The notes under the pieces are model-generated. The model did not search any database. It worked only from the letters and a program-made list of their open reading frames with translations, and was not told the origin of the DNA. Positions 10,946-21,826 of a stretch of DNA of 64,000 nucleotides are shown piece by piece. Made by a program: the position numbers and the translations under genes. Source of the DNA: Periplaneta americana (taxonomy: Eukaryota > Arthropoda > Insecta > Blattodea > Blattidae); contig NC_091125.1 in NCBI RefSeq assembly GCF_040183065.1, forward strand, positions 126,711,621 through 126,775,620, in the 5' to 3' direction. How positions within the stretch are numbered: position 1 is the stretch's first letter; each line of letters begins with the position of its first letter.

Positions 10946-11489
10946 TCGTCCACAAATGTGTGGAAACGTGTTTATCTCTAATAGATCTTTCAAACTATCA
11001 GCTCTCACTGTATTATAGAAGATAATTCAAGCAATATTTTCCTCTTTTAAATTTTATGTGGAAAGCTACATATCTTGTGAACAAAGCTCGTTTTCACAGT
11101 ACAGTATTCACAAGTGAACAAACTTCTAAGGTGTTTTTCGTCTTGGTGTTGTGGTAAGTTCCCTAATGGCGTGTCAACCACTCGACCATTGTGAAAAGCT
11201 GAGAGTTGCTTATACCCGTTTCAAATTGAGAACTTGAGTTGCTTTTGCACTAACAGGTGTAGCTGCAACTCTCTGAACTTTGAATAACTATTCTAGTCGA
11301 AGTTTGCTCTCGTGCTTCTACAAGTTTCTTCTCACTTAACACACACAGCAGGCTTGTATTAAGGGTTGCATCTGCGACTACTTCAGCCCAGATAAACATC
11401 ATTACAGCTTCTGTTTAGATCGGGTGCAGCGAGAGGTATACGATTGCATTCCTTGCAGCTCGCAGTTGCATGTAAGGACTATCTTAATT
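10946..11489. other. No recognised gene
   Basis: Mixed sequence between the hAT right end and the next SINE. Several short open frames and one donor-like GTAAGT (11156) without a convincing acceptor. I see nothing I can name. Confidence 0.45.
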
Positions 11490-11665
11490 ATTTCCGCTGC
11501 AGCTCAAGTGGTAGCAGTTCTAGATATATACCAGCAGATCGGAGTTCGAGTGCCGGAAGATAAGTGGAAATTAATTTCCCCTCTCATCCTGACAGGGAGT
11601 ATGTCTTCACCCTGCGATATCTTGCGCTGAGGTCTGGCAGCATAAATTATGGTTAAACAATGGGA
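11490..11665 (+). mobile_element. tRNA-derived SINE-like repeat (family F)
   Basis: The head reads like a tRNA: GCTCAAGTGGTAGCAGTTCT (box A) and, 34 bp on, GGAGTTCGAGTGCC (box B). The body continues through TAATTTCCCCTCTCATCCTG to a C/T-rich end near 11660. The acceptor stem does not pair, so it is not a functional tRNA gene. Single copy in this window, so family status rests on the promoter boxes. Confidence 0.5.
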
Positions 11666-11861
11666 ATGGTTGGAAGAAGCTAAGTTTGAGCCTGGGATCG
11701 AATCCCGCTGTTTACCTGTCGTCAGTAAAGGCTAGCTTAAAGAACGATATTACGTTACACAGCTGCTTTTCACTTGAATGCGCATGCGTGAAATGTAGTG
11801 GTGACACTGAGTTACGACACTATAAAGTTTCAGTTGCTTCCAACTTTTCGTTAAACGAAAT

Positions 11862-11884
11862 TAGAGGAGAAAAATTCGCTCCGG
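11862..11884 (-). mobile_element. SINE family C end fragment
   Basis: AGGAGAAAAATTCGCTCCG matches the edge of the family C SINE at 15878-15898. It abuts the (TATG)n array. Confidence 0.5.
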
Positions 11885-12500
11885 TATGTATGTATATATG
11901 TATGTAGGCCTATGTATGTATGTATTTATGTGTAATTTATTTATTTATTTAATCTGGCAGAGCTAAGGCCAGTAGGCCTTCTCTTCCGCCCTGCCAGATT
12001 CTAGATGTATGTATATATGTGTGTATGTATGTATGTATGTATGTATGTATGTATGTATGTATGTATGTATAATTTATTTATTTATTTAATCTGGCAGAGC
12101 TAAGGCTAGTAGGCCTTCTCTTCCGCCCTGCCAGACTCTAGATGTATGTATGTATGTATGTATGTATGTATGTATGTATGTATGTATGTATGTATGTATG
12201 TATGTATGTATTATTTATTTATTTATTTATTTAATCTGGCAGAGCTAAGGCCAGTAGGCCTTCTCTTCCGCCCTGCCAGACTCTAGATGTATGTATGTAT
12301 GTATGTATGTATGTATGTATGTATGTATGTATGTATGTATGTATGTATGTATGTATGTATAACTTATTTATTTATTTAATCTGGCAGAGCTAAGGCCAGT
12401 AGGCCTTCTCTTCCGCCCTGCCAGACTCTAGATGTGTGTATGTATGTATGTATATATGTATATATGTATGTATGTATGTGTATGCATGCATGTTTGTGCG
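11884..12500. repeat. Composite array: (TATG)n alternating with a LINE 3' tail
   Basis: Four near-identical blocks of about 70 bp (TTTAATCTGGCAGAGCTAAGG..AGTAGGCCTTCTC...CCCTGCCAGA.TCTAGATG) at 11934, 12072, 12216 and 12366 alternate with (ATGT)n runs of 40-80 bp. The block is the hairpin 3' tail of the Jockey/CR1-like LINE family seen at 28344 and 40515. The repeat period is 140-150 bp. It ends in degenerate TATG/TATA sequence to about 12500. Confidence 0.92.
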
Positions 12501-13388
12501 TACGTATGTAAACGTATACGTGTATACGTAAATATAGCCTATATGTAGACTATATACGGCATGTTTTTGTGAATCCACGCGTAATTCCCCTGTTTTTTCC
12601 TGGCAATTTTTTTCTCTGTATTTGTGTAAAATGGCGGAAATATAACCTATATAAAAGAATACAACGTTTCTTCTTTATAATCCAAAAGCTAACCACGATT
12701 TCCTTCATTATACGTAAAACTTCCTTTCTCAGTAAGAATTTCATCATCGGCGTCTATTGTGTTTTACGTAGTGCTGCTCTCCAACAGTTACATTTATACT
12801 ATTTGTTTAAGCGTGCAGATACTGTTTCAGGAATTTTATAAGTGTGAGCATCTTTGTGATAATAATTTTATCTGTAACCATATACTGTAAGTGTTACCAG
12901 TAAACAGATACATTAAATTCTCTATTCTTCTTTCAAACTAGTTTTCCAGTGCGTCAGAGTAAATGTCGTGACGTCATGTAGTTAATCTTACAGCGTACTC
13001 TTCGCTGAAGTGTGTATAACCAAGTAAATTGAAGTTCTAGTGTTTTCTATACCTCGGAGGTGCATGAAAATAATGAGGGCGGATTCACTCTTCGTCCAAC
13101 TTTTACTCTTGAGAATGAATTAGTCCTTTAGAAGACTGAGTGGTTCTCTCAGACTTTATTGGAGTTAAGGATTAATGAGAGAAATAATAATAATTATTAT
13201 TATTATGTGGTTAGAAACCTAATTAATTCTTGTGTTACAGTTTATGTACGGAGCTCAGTTTGGTGTATCTTTAATAGTATGGAAGGAGATTCAGCATGGA
13301 TGAGAAGGAAAGGAAATAGCTTTTCTGAAGATTCAGATATAGGTAATTATAAAACAGATTAATTAGAAATTGAAATAACTGAAATTCA
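12501..13388. other. No recognised gene
   Basis: AT-rich, no exon-like segment with good splice sites and no paired termini found. A short (AAT/ATT) tract lies at 13183-13206. Confidence 0.45.
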
Positions 13389-13395
13389 GATATAT

Positions 13396-13460
<65 letters not shown>
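13389..13460. repeat. (TA)n microsatellite
   Basis: About 70 bp of TA dinucleotides. Predicted peptides of alternating I and Y here are artefacts. Confidence 0.97.
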
Positions 13461-13462
<2 letters not shown>

Positions 13463-13762
13463 TACATACAGACATAAGTGTTCCACCCAAGGGCAGGTCT
13501 TTCACTGCAAACCCAGCATTATCCAATCCTCCTATTCTCTGCCTTACTTTTAGTCTCCGCATATGATGCATGTATCTTAATGTGTTTCATTTGATATCTT
13601 CTTTTACCTCTGAACTCTTCTCCCGTTCACCATTCCTTCCAGTGTATCCTTCGGTACGCAGTTACAATAATTATACGAATTTAATACATTTAGTATTATA
13701 ATTTTAGTAGGACGGACATTAAGCCAATCAGTCAGTGTATTTATTACTGTTGTAACATGTTA

Positions 13763-14466
13763 TTAAGAGACAATGGGACTGAGATTTGAAACTTCTTAAG
13801 TTTTTTATCAATTGCTTTAAAATTCGGTGGACTTGTTGTATCTTTACATTTAAATAATAGCACCAAATTTAATGAAATTTCATGCATTAGTTCCTTAGAT
13901 ATTAATTTTCACTTATTTTAATGACAGTAAATTATGCATAAATTCAAAATATCCCTGACAGCATCAGAATTGTTATTGTGTATTAAAATGTTTTGTGTAG
14001 GACTTATATTTAATTATTAAAAAAACTAAATTCGAGCATTGGTTAATAAGATTTGTTATAGAAATCCTAAATATACGTGATAGTTTTATTTCATTTTTAA
14101 AAGTTAAAAATTCATATTATGAAAAGTTTTCATATACAGCTCATTTCATATACAGGCTTGTGTATTTGAATATGCTGAGTATTCGTGTAAAGTTTCATTC
14201 AAATCGGAACAAATGTAAGCCGCTGGGGACCATTTTATTGAGCAAAAACGTAGTTTTGAGAAAACGCAATTTTTAGTGGGTGTGTCAAGTTTAAAAGAGC
14301 TGCGCGTAGCATTTTAAAATTTCCCGCCAGTTCTCTCAAAATGGAGGGCGGAGGCTAAATATAGGAGAAATGTTAAATAAATTTATAAGGTAACTATTTA
14401 CTTAAAAAGAAGAAACATATTTATTTCCGCTATTTTGGCCAAAATCTCAGTCCTAATGTTCCTTAA
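13763..14466. mobile_element. TTAA-flanked DNA element (third family)
   Basis: TTAA at 13763-13766 and 14463-14466. The ends are inverted: GAGACAATGGGACTGAGATTT on the left, and on the other strand GGAACATTAGGACTGAGATTT (17 of 21 match). The 696-bp interior is AT-rich with no transposase motif. The termini differ from the two other TTAA families here. Confidence 0.75.
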
Positions 14467-14845
14467 AAGTCACTCTGACCGTATTCTGGACAAACATTTT
14501 TCCGCTGAAGAAGATTTCAATATAGTAAATGTATTCTTTCTACGTTACAATAAATTGCCATTAACTCTTCTGGGCTACTTCGTATGTCTAGTTCACTTAA
14601 GCATGAACTGAGACCAAAGGAATGCGATTTTCTTTCCTCAGATAATCGTCACTGAAAAACAATATATCGCCTCCTTAAAAACTTCGAATTCAAATGAACA
14701 GAAATATAAAAAGAAGTGCAAAGACATACATGTCGGACAATTCTAAATTATAGACTATGTGCTTCACCACACTCTCAAAATCATGTACGGTAATGTTATC
14801 GAGAAAAGGAATAATCTACAAATTAGAGCACTACATCATTATTTC

Positions 14846-15032
14846 AACTGCTGGTCTCTTATCAAAAATCGATTAGTCTTTTTTGGTATTATTTGTGCTA
14901 TTATTTGTAATACCAATGTTATAATACTCCTTGCATAAAATGTTTTATAAAAAACAGATTTCAATGGCCAATAACTCGGAACAGGTTTTTGGCGCTTGGT
15001 CTCTTATTGCGTAACTCCGTCCAAATGTCTGT
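14846..15032. repeat. Interspersed repeat, copy 1 of 2
   Basis: About 185 bp matching 52996-53196 in the same orientation (GGTCTCTTATCAAAAATCG to TTGGTCTCTTATTGCGTAAC). TGGTCTCTTA occurs near both ends of the unit as a direct repeat. Nature unknown. Confidence 0.75.
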
Positions 15033-15877
15033 CAAATTTAAGTATTTAAATATTTCAATGAAAAATATAATATACAAATAACGAGATTATAACGGAAAAA
15101 ATGTTAAATACATAATAATGGTAATATATGCAAAGTATTTTTGAATTTAGAGAGCGAAGAGTGTGTTATTCATCTCATTTTAAGCCACTTAACCTAGCCC
15201 TTAGTGAGGCGCTCTATATTTTGTAACTCAAATGGTAGCGCGTCGGTCTTTTTGCCGCCTTTATGCCAAAAATCTTTGTTATAACTTACCCAAGCTTAAA
15301 TGAATCATAGAAATAAGCGAACTGTATTTAGGCAACCTAAATGTAATATTTATCTAGCAAGGAAAAAATTTTCAATGTTCTGTACGAATATGAGAAACTA
15401 CGTTGCAGCTTCTGGTTTTGACCTTTTCATTCAACGGTATATTCGTCTAAGTAGTCAGTTTATATTTACATAAAATATGGTCTCTGTCAGCATGTGAAAA
15501 ATAATTCGATGTAATCACTTTCTCATGAGAAATATTATTTTATAAGTACGTGTCATGGTCCGGTTCACCAAAACATCTTACTCTCCCGTTTTATCTCTAC
15601 CAATTTCATATTCGTCAATTACTTCATTAACTCTTACAATTTGTTGCCGATTGGTAAGATAAAATAGCTCACCGATCCATAAACAAAATTTATGTTGTAC
15701 ATTTTGGAATTGCAATAATAATTTATGAATTGCTACAAAAATCCCACTTAATTGAAAGATTAGCTACGGTCTAAAAGACCGACTGTAAATTGTTGAGCGC
15801 TTAACAGAAAAAAAATATATTATAGATATATTAATTTGTCCTACAGAATGTATCTGTAATATTGACACTTAATATTT
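15033..15877. other. No recognised gene; one tRNA-like scrap
   Basis: AT-rich. 15222-15255 (AACTCAAATGGTAGCGCGTC) looks like a SINE box A without its box B. Otherwise nothing identified. Confidence 0.4.
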
Positions 15878-16065
15878 TAGGAGAAAAATTCGCTCCGACG
15901 CCGGGGATCGAACCCGGGTCCTTGGTTCTACGTACCAAGAGCTCTGACCACTGAGCTACGCCGAATTCAATCCACATCACCGGATCGAACCTTTCTCCTT
16001 CGATGTTTCCCTTTGTGGCCTGACTCCAAGTTAGGCGTATATATGTTGTCGTGTATCCGATGTCA
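15878..16065 (-). mobile_element. tRNA-derived SINE (family C)
   Basis: On the minus strand: GGCGTAGCTCAGTGGTCAGA (box A), GAACCAAGGACCC, then GGGTTCGATCCCCGG (box B), leading into CGGAGCGAATTTTTCTCC. The tRNA-like head is unusually complete, but the sequence continues on both sides as repeat and the same edge recurs at 11862-11884, so I call it a SINE and not a tRNA gene. Confidence 0.75.
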
Positions 16066-16133
16066 ACATATTATACAATGAATTCTACGATTTTCATCAA
16101 ACAGCATTTAACATGCTATTTTATGTCTTACAG

Positions 16134-16164
16134 GAAGTCCGATGGACTCCTTTCATTCTGCTTG
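16134..16164 (+). CDS. Candidate 31-nt micro-exon of a host gene
   Basis: A strong acceptor (TTTTATGTCTTACAG, ending 16133) and a strong donor (GTGAGT at 16165) bound 31 nt. Read with two leading and two trailing bases it encodes SPMDSFHSA, and its trailing TG joins the leading T of the exon at 18461 to give Cys, then LTHPES. The phase therefore fits the next exon. The evidence is splice signals and phase only; an isolated acceptor-donor pair can arise by chance. Confidence 0.35.
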
Positions 16165-16265
16165 GTGAGTACTGTATGTGATAATTTTGAAAGTAGGTGT
16201 TAACATATTTGATGAACATTAAGTTAGTTTCAGTTTCTATTTGCTGGAAAGAACGCAAACAATAT

Positions 16266-16326
16266 TTAAATATATATTTCTCAGCAATATATATATATAT
16301 ATATAATGTATATTTTATTGCAATTA

Positions 16327-16362
<36 letters not shown>
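16266..16362. repeat. (TA)n and (ATT)n microsatellites
   Basis: A TA run at 16287-16304 and an ATT run at 16328-16361, the latter adjoining a LINE 3' tail. Confidence 0.9.
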
Positions 16363-16363
<1 letters not shown>

Positions 16364-16595
16364 TTACTTACTTACTTAAAAATGGCTTTTAAGGAACACG
16401 CAGGTTCGTTGTCGCCCTCAAATAAGCCCGCCATCGGTCCCTATCCTGTGCAAGATTAATCCAGTCTCTATCATCACATCCCACTTCTCTCAAATCCATT
16501 TTAATATTATCCTCCCATCTACGTCTTGGCTTCCCCAAAGGTATTTTTCCCTCCGGTCACTCAACTAACACACTATATGCATTTCTGGATTCGCC

Positions 16596-16600
<5 letters not shown>
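16363..16600 (-). pseudogene. RTE-like LINE 3' end, 5' truncated
   Basis: Starts with the (TAAG)n tail (minus strand) and encodes the degenerate end of the ORF up to the DDRDWINL region, as in 8503-8735. It stops abruptly at the codons for GESRN, exactly where the copy at 56466-56699 stops, and continues into (ATT)n. About 235 bp. Confidence 0.85.
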
Positions 16601-16658
<58 letters not shown>

Positions 16659-16712
16659 CATCATTATTATTATTGTTACTATTTTTATTATTATCATCAT
16701 CATCATCATGGT
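16598..16712. repeat. (ATT)n microsatellite
   Basis: About 110 bp of ATT with a few ATC variants, directly fused to the broken 5' edge of the LINE fragment. Long poly-leucine frames here are artefacts. Confidence 0.95.
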
Positions 16713-16964
16713 TATTCATATCATAGCAACATCGCCCTATTCAAACTCAATATTCCATCCTCTCATTAGTCTTCCGGGTTCTCATCTTCTTATATCGTGG
16801 CTGTCTGTTATTGTCCATAAGTAGAACATGATTTCATTTTTTCTTGTGTACATTTATTTTGTCTAAGATTGCGGTACTTTTCATTTTCTATCTTATTATT
16901 ATTTCATCTTCATTTCTGTCTTATTTTGTACATCCCTTGGTAGCTTTCAGTAACTTTATTTCAG

Positions 16965-17012
16965 CCGTGAGTCCTAGGCAGGATACTTTAGACCACGACG
17001 TCACGGCGCGGG
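16965..17012 (-). mobile_element. SINE family B head fragment
   Basis: Minus strand TCCCGCGCCGTGACGTCGTG then GTCTAAAGTATCCTGCCTAGG matches the head of the SINE at 21494. Only about 48 bp remain. Confidence 0.7.
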
Positions 17013-17600
17013 ATAATACATACATGTACTAATGCGATTTAAATATATTTATTTCGTAATATTAAGATATATTTTGAAAAATGTGTGCTATAGAATAACA
17101 TTTCTTGCTTATATTTCCTTCAAAAGAAACAGTTTCATCTACTTTGACACCATTCCAATAATTTTGCAGTTTTTGTAATTTCGTAACAATAATAATTTTG
17201 GTGTGAAGATCGTTATTAGTGGCATCTGTTGGCTAATATGGGAAACTATTAAGGAGCATTATGCGGGGATCGCGAAAGAATATGATGATATTAATAAGGA
17301 AGTAACTTACATTTTTCATTATTATAGAAGTGAACTAAAATAAATAACATTGCAGGGTTACAAAATTCATAGACTCTAGAAATCTTTGCTGCATAACCTA
17401 CCCTAAAATACATTAGGATGAAAGAGACAAACATAACCTAATTCGGTGAAAGACTAAGATAACCAGCTGCTTCATGTTATAACATAGTACAGTGGAAGCT
17501 CTTAAGTTCGACATCCTATAGCTCGACTGCTTACGTAGGAGAATTAGACACGCCCCTATATGGGCACTAAGAAATGAGTTTGCCATTTGAATGGGAATTG
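17013..17600. other. No recognised gene
   Basis: AT-rich with no exon signals or paired termini that I could support. If the 16134 and 18461 exons belong together this is intron. Confidence 0.4.
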
Positions 17601-17601
17601 A

Positions 17602-17875
17602 TTCTGTGTCTTTTTTTCCCTGGGTTATTTTACGACGCTGTATCAACATCTAGGTTATTTAGCGTCTGAATGATATGAAGATGATAATGCCGGTGAAATG
17701 AGTCCGGGGTCCAGCACCGAAAGTTAACCAGCATTTGCCCGTATTGGGTTGAGGGAAAACCCCGGAAAAAACCTCAACCAGGTAACTTGCCCCGACCGGG
17801 ATTCGAGCCCGGGCCACCTGGTTTCGCGGCCAGACGCGCTGACCGTTACTCCACAGGTGTGGACTTCTGTGTCTT
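17602..17875 (-). mobile_element. tRNA-derived SINE (family A), full-length
   Basis: Body 17613-17864 on the minus strand, flanked by an 11-bp duplication TTCTGTGTCTT (17602-17612 and 17865-17875). Box A and box B are intact (GGTTTCGCGGCC region and GGGATTCGAGCCCGGGCC on the plus strand). It would lie in the intron between the proposed micro-exon and the 18461 exon. Confidence 0.92.
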
Positions 17876-18460
17876 GTAGTGATATTTTTGTTGAAGGAAA
17901 ACAGAATATCTTATTTATTAGGACATCCATATTTAATCACTCATTTTAAATTAACGAACTCTTCTTCTTCTATTTGATCATTTTGCCTTTTGTGAGACAG
18001 AACTGTTGAAACCCACTGTGGTACTAGAAGAGCATACACAAGTCTCGGGGTGGGCAGGAAATGCAAGTACAGTACTGTATTCGTTGATGGATAACCAATA
18101 CGAATTTGTATTCATTTCACCTGAGACATCCACTATCCTTATAGGACTGAACTTTCAATTCTGTTCAGTCCAACTTAAGAGAGTCCACTGTATCTTTATT
18201 CGTGGCTAACGTTGTTTATTGATATGACGACAATAGTAGCGATTCATTGGTAATGTACAACATATTTTAATTCTTTCGTAAAACAGAAAGATACAACTCC
18301 ATACTTCATAAATCTTTCATCAGTAATTTGTAATGTACAACATCATACCTTTGTGAAATAGGCTCCTGGATATCATATGCATCTAAAGTTGGTTGGAGTT
18401 GAAGGAAAAAAAAAATTCCATTTCATTGATTTGTAAATATTCATATGTTTTCAATTGCAG

Positions 18461-18881
18461 TTTGACTCATCCTGAATCCACTGCAGATCAACCTGGAGTC
18501 CCGCCTAATTTTCTCAGCGAAGCTGACCACGGCAGTGTCCCTTTGCAATCAAAAACTTCCTCCAGCAATTTCCCTTTGTTATCACGTTGGAGATCACAAG
18601 AACAGAAAGGACCTAAGGGAAATAAAACTTTTAAAGAGAAATTTTACAATTTCAAGACTGAAGAATCTCAGAAAATGAGAGTGGATAACACTGAGAGACA
18701 ACCCCAGGACCTCAGGAGGAACACAATGTCTGTCTGGAAGAAGGAACGACATCGCAATCAAAGCCACTGTGATCATAACCACAGCTATCAAGTTGTGGAC
18801 AGTTCTGAAAGTGAGAGTGATGATGAATCAAATTCGTCCTCTGCAGACTCTTCAGATTATCAAAATACTAGTGACCTGTAG
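18461..18881 (+). CDS. Terminal coding exon of an unrecognised host gene
   Basis: The acceptor TGTTTTCAATTGCAG ends at 18460. The exon begins with one base completing a codon and reads 139 residues from LTHPESTADQPG to SSDYQNTSDL, then TAG. Poly(A) signals AATAAA follow at 19019 and 19039, a sensible 3' UTR length. The protein segment has a basic middle (QEQKGPKGNKTFKEKFYNF, VWKKERHRNQ), a His-rich patch (HCDHNHSY) and an acidic serine tail (SSESESDDESNSSSADSSD) resembling casein kinase 2 sites. No domain, signal peptide or membrane helix is visible, so it looks like an intrinsically disordered C-terminus. An upstream ATG in the same frame (18393) lies before the splice site and need not be used. 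I do not recognise the family. Confidence 0.65.
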
Positions 18882-19018
18882 CAGCAAAAGCTGCTTGTCT
18901 CTTAGGTGACAATTACAAAAATTAAAACAAAATCATTACACCTAAGAAGTAATAATAATAACTTTTGTTTGCCTTATAAAAAACTAAGACAATGAATCTT
19001 GTTACAACGGTATGTCTT

Positions 19019-19044
19019 AATAAAGAATGGTGTTTTGTAATAAA
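19019..19044 (+). terminator. Poly(A) signals of the 18461 gene
   Basis: Two AATAAA hexamers, at 19019-19024 and 19039-19044, lie about 140 bp after the stop codon, followed by a T-rich stretch. This supports a transcript 3' end here. Confidence 0.6.
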
Positions 19045-19086
19045 ATTAACTTTTTTTAATTATTTGTATTTTTCAACCATTTTCAC

Positions 19087-19686
19087 TTAAGAGGTTAGGT
19101 ACAGCTTACAACAGTAAAATTTTGTAAATATTCAACATTTTTTTCCTCCATTACTGTATCATGTACAAATAATGAAAATTAGTACGTGCAAAACTCTGTC
19201 CTTCTGCTATATGAAAAAATATTTTTACAATTAAAAGAATTGTTTACATTTTTTTTTCAAAATTCAGTTCACTGTGCAGTGATGAAGCGTTTTCCACATA
19301 ACTAAAAAACTGTCCAATATTCTGTGATGAAATTTTTTGTGTGTATTTATGCATGTCATATCTACAATATGATGCAAGGTCACTTCTCTATATTTGACAA
19401 AATTGTCTGATAAAAATAAATTCTTTAAAAAATTGGTCAAATACTAGTATTTTCTTCTAACAAAAAATAAAATAAATATATTATTCCTTAAGGAATGTAG
19501 CTGAAAGTGCATGATATAGTTCAAATTTTCATTTTTTTATTTCAAATTTCAAATTTATTCACAATTTACATTTGAAATAATACATATGAATAGATAACCG
19601 AAATGAGCATATGCTCGTGCTCGGGTACAGTCCAGTAGTCTACATAAATTTTACAGAGATCAATAATAATGTTGATGATATAAATA

Positions 19687-19722
<36 letters not shown>

Positions 19723-20030
19723 GTAATAAATTGTAAAGATGAGTTTCAGCAATAAAATAAAAGAGAGAGATCATGAAGAAGTTAACAAGTTTATGAGTTA
19801 TGAGGGAAACACTTCATCACTGCATAGTAAACTGCTACCGTTTTGAATTTTGAAAAAAAAAATACAAATAACTTCTTTTAAATCATAAATTATTTTCCAT
19901 ATAGCAGAAGGACAGTGTTTTACACATACCGATTTTCATTGCTGTACAAGATACAGTAGGCCTAATGAAGGAAAAAAATATTGGATATTTCCAAGAATTT
20001 TACTGCTTTAAGCTGTACTTAATCCCTTAA
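19087..20030. mobile_element. TTAA-flanked long-TIR MITE, copy 3
   Basis: Perfect TTAA at 19087-19090 and 20027-20030. Ends GAGGTTAGGTACAGCTTACA and, inverted, TTTAAGCTGTACTTAATCCC. Homologous to the copies at 1893 and 5941; the inner blocks (TTCACTGTGCAGTGATGAAG at 19266) are shared. It is enlarged by an insertion at about 19520-19731. Confidence 0.88.
19520..19731 (-). mobile_element. LINE 3' end nested in MITE copy 3
   Basis: Relative to the other two MITE copies, about 210 bp is inserted between the blocks CATGATAT and TGTAAAGATGAGTTTCAGC. The insert has TTTCAAATTTATTCACAAT at one end and an (AAT)n run (19688-19728) at the other and no coding sequence. It looks like a retroelement 3' end; the family is not identified here. 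Confidence 0.55.
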
Positions 20031-20413
20031 TAACGAATCGAATAAGACATTTGGTATATCATTAAGCTCCCATTGTGTCATAGTTGTACAACAATTCTGC
20101 GTAAGCAACGAGATTATGTACAGTATGTACACACAGATCTATTTCTCGTAGTAAATTTTTTTTGCATATTAAACACATTACATCGCCTCCACGTTTTATG
20201 TATAAGAAATCAGCAGCCCAATCGGACTAGAATTAACTGTACGAATTTTTGCTTGCCTCTATCGTGACTGTATGTTATGAATGTGTTCAACCCTTACTTT
20301 CCTCATTCTCCAATCTCCACTACAAATGGCGTACTCCACGTGCGATTTAAACGCAAGGCGTGTTGTCAGGCACGTATGCACGGTGAATGACATCCATATT
20401 CTAGAAGAAATAG

Positions 20414-21478
20414 TACAGGGTTACCGAGAATGAATGGTGGGTTTTACGAGTTCATTGTTAAACATGTATTATGTGTAATAGATTAAAAGTGCTTGTAATT
20501 AGTTCAGTAACTTAAACAGTTTGCTTTCACGTCATTGTTGTATTGGAGGATTTATAATAATTCTGCATTCAGAGTCCTCAGAAGTCCGTTCCGGTCTACA
20601 GTTAGGTGGTCTTAAGTCAACATGCACGACGTCATGCGGAAGAGATTGAAATTACATCCCTATAAAATTCGACTCTTGCATGAAATAAAACCACAGAATA
20701 AGTTTCTTAGGGCTGAATTCGCTGCTACCTTGCTACAAAGAATTGATGATGCACTAGAATTTCTAGAGAATAGCCTCTTCTCCGATGAGACCACGTTTCA
20801 TGTAAATGGTTGTGTTAATCGGCACAATTCTGTAATTTGGGGCTCGGAAAGCCACATGTGATACACGAACACAATCGAGATTCTCCTGAGGTCAGCGTTT
20901 GGTGCGGCCTAATGCACAATAAGATTTTTGGTCCATTCTTTTTTGTTGAAAATACATTAGCTCCATTTCATACATGGACATGTTACAGAATTTCCTATTT
21001 TCTCAAATCGAGCAAATGCAAATGGAGTTGCAAATAATCCTTCAACACCGTCCCATTTCGCAAACCATGTCCGAGAAGAGTTAAATCATCGATTTCCAGA
21101 TCGATGGATTGGCAGAGATGGACCCATTCTATGGCCAGCTAGGAGTCCGGATCTTACTCCATTGGACTTCTATCTTTGGGACTATGTCAAGAATGTAGTC
21201 TACAGTGAAAGAATTGAGAATCTTAATCACCTGAAACGAAGAATCAGACAAGTAATCACAAGCATTACGCCAGATGTTCTTGTCAGAGTGTGGGCTGAAA
21301 TTGAATTTTGCTTAGACGTCTGTCGTACTGGTAATAGTAACCATATTGAAATTTGCTAATGTATTTGGAAACTGTTTGAGTTACTGAACTAATTACAAGC
21401 ACTTTCAATCCATTACACATTATACATGCTTCACAGAGATATCGTAAAACCACACCATTCATTCTCGGAAGTCCTGTA
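20414..21478 (+). mobile_element. Complete but inactive mariner-like element with ~108-bp TIRs
   Basis: TA duplications at 20414-20415 and 21477-21478 enclose a 1061-bp element. Its inverted repeats run about 108 bp each (20416-20523 and 21369-21476): CAGG.....CCGAGAATGAATGG at the outside, GTGCTTGTAATTAGTTCAGT further in. The interior encodes a broken mariner-type transposase. The TIRs are far longer than the roughly 30 bp of classic mariners. Confidence 0.9.
20590..21359 (+). pseudogene. Mariner-like transposase, frameshifted
   Basis: Three consecutive frames give one decayed DDE transposase lacking its N-terminal DNA-binding half: MHDVMRKRLKLHPYKIRLLH, then LFSDETTFHVNGCVNRHNSV (first catalytic Asp in FSDE), then IHEHNRDSPEVSVWCGLMHN in a shifted frame, then WIGRDGPILWPARSPDLTPL (third catalytic Asp in SPDLTP), DFYLWDYVKNVVYSERI and a C-terminus EIEFCLDVCRTGNSNHIEIC. 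The middle block that should hold the second Asp (QDGAPPH) is eroded around 21040. At least two frameshifts and stops make it inactive. Same broad type as the relic at 44154-44925. Confidence 0.88.
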
Positions 21479-21493
21479 TTATTCCATTGAATG

Positions 21494-21826
21494 GTCCCGC
21501 GCCGTGGCGTCGTAGTCTAAGGAATCCTGCCTAGGACTCGCGTTACGGAATGCGCGCTGGTTCGAGTCATCATGAGGGAAGAAATTTTCTCATGAAATTT
21601 TGGCCAGTGTAAGGGACCGGTGCCTCGTGATGCACTTCAGGAGCTACGATAGATAGACAAATTCGGTTACGAAAACCAGCTATAACGGCTGGAGAGAACA
21701 TCGTGCTAACCACACGATACCTCCATTATGGTTGGATGATCGTACATCTCTGCTGCGGCATGTGGACTGAGGCCAGCAGCTGGTTGGTTGGTCATGGTCC
21801 TTCATGGGCTGTCGTGGCTCGCATTA

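Noticed and set aside
13271-13571. IYIYIY frames
   Set aside because: Translations of a (TA)n microsatellite.
15895-15970. True tRNA gene on the minus strand
   Set aside because: Box A and B are excellent, but the flanks are repeat and the edge recurs at 11862; better explained as a SINE head.
16526-16726. Poly-leucine frame resembling a membrane protein
   Set aside because: (ATT)n microsatellite fused to a LINE fragment.
17724-17949. Frames on both strands resembling annotated small proteins
   Set aside because: They are translations of the family A SINE and also appear at 49053-49253.
18393-18460. Using the ATG at 18393 as the start of the 18461 protein
   Set aside because: The segment before 18461 looks like intron ending in a pyrimidine-rich acceptor; the coding part starts at the splice site.
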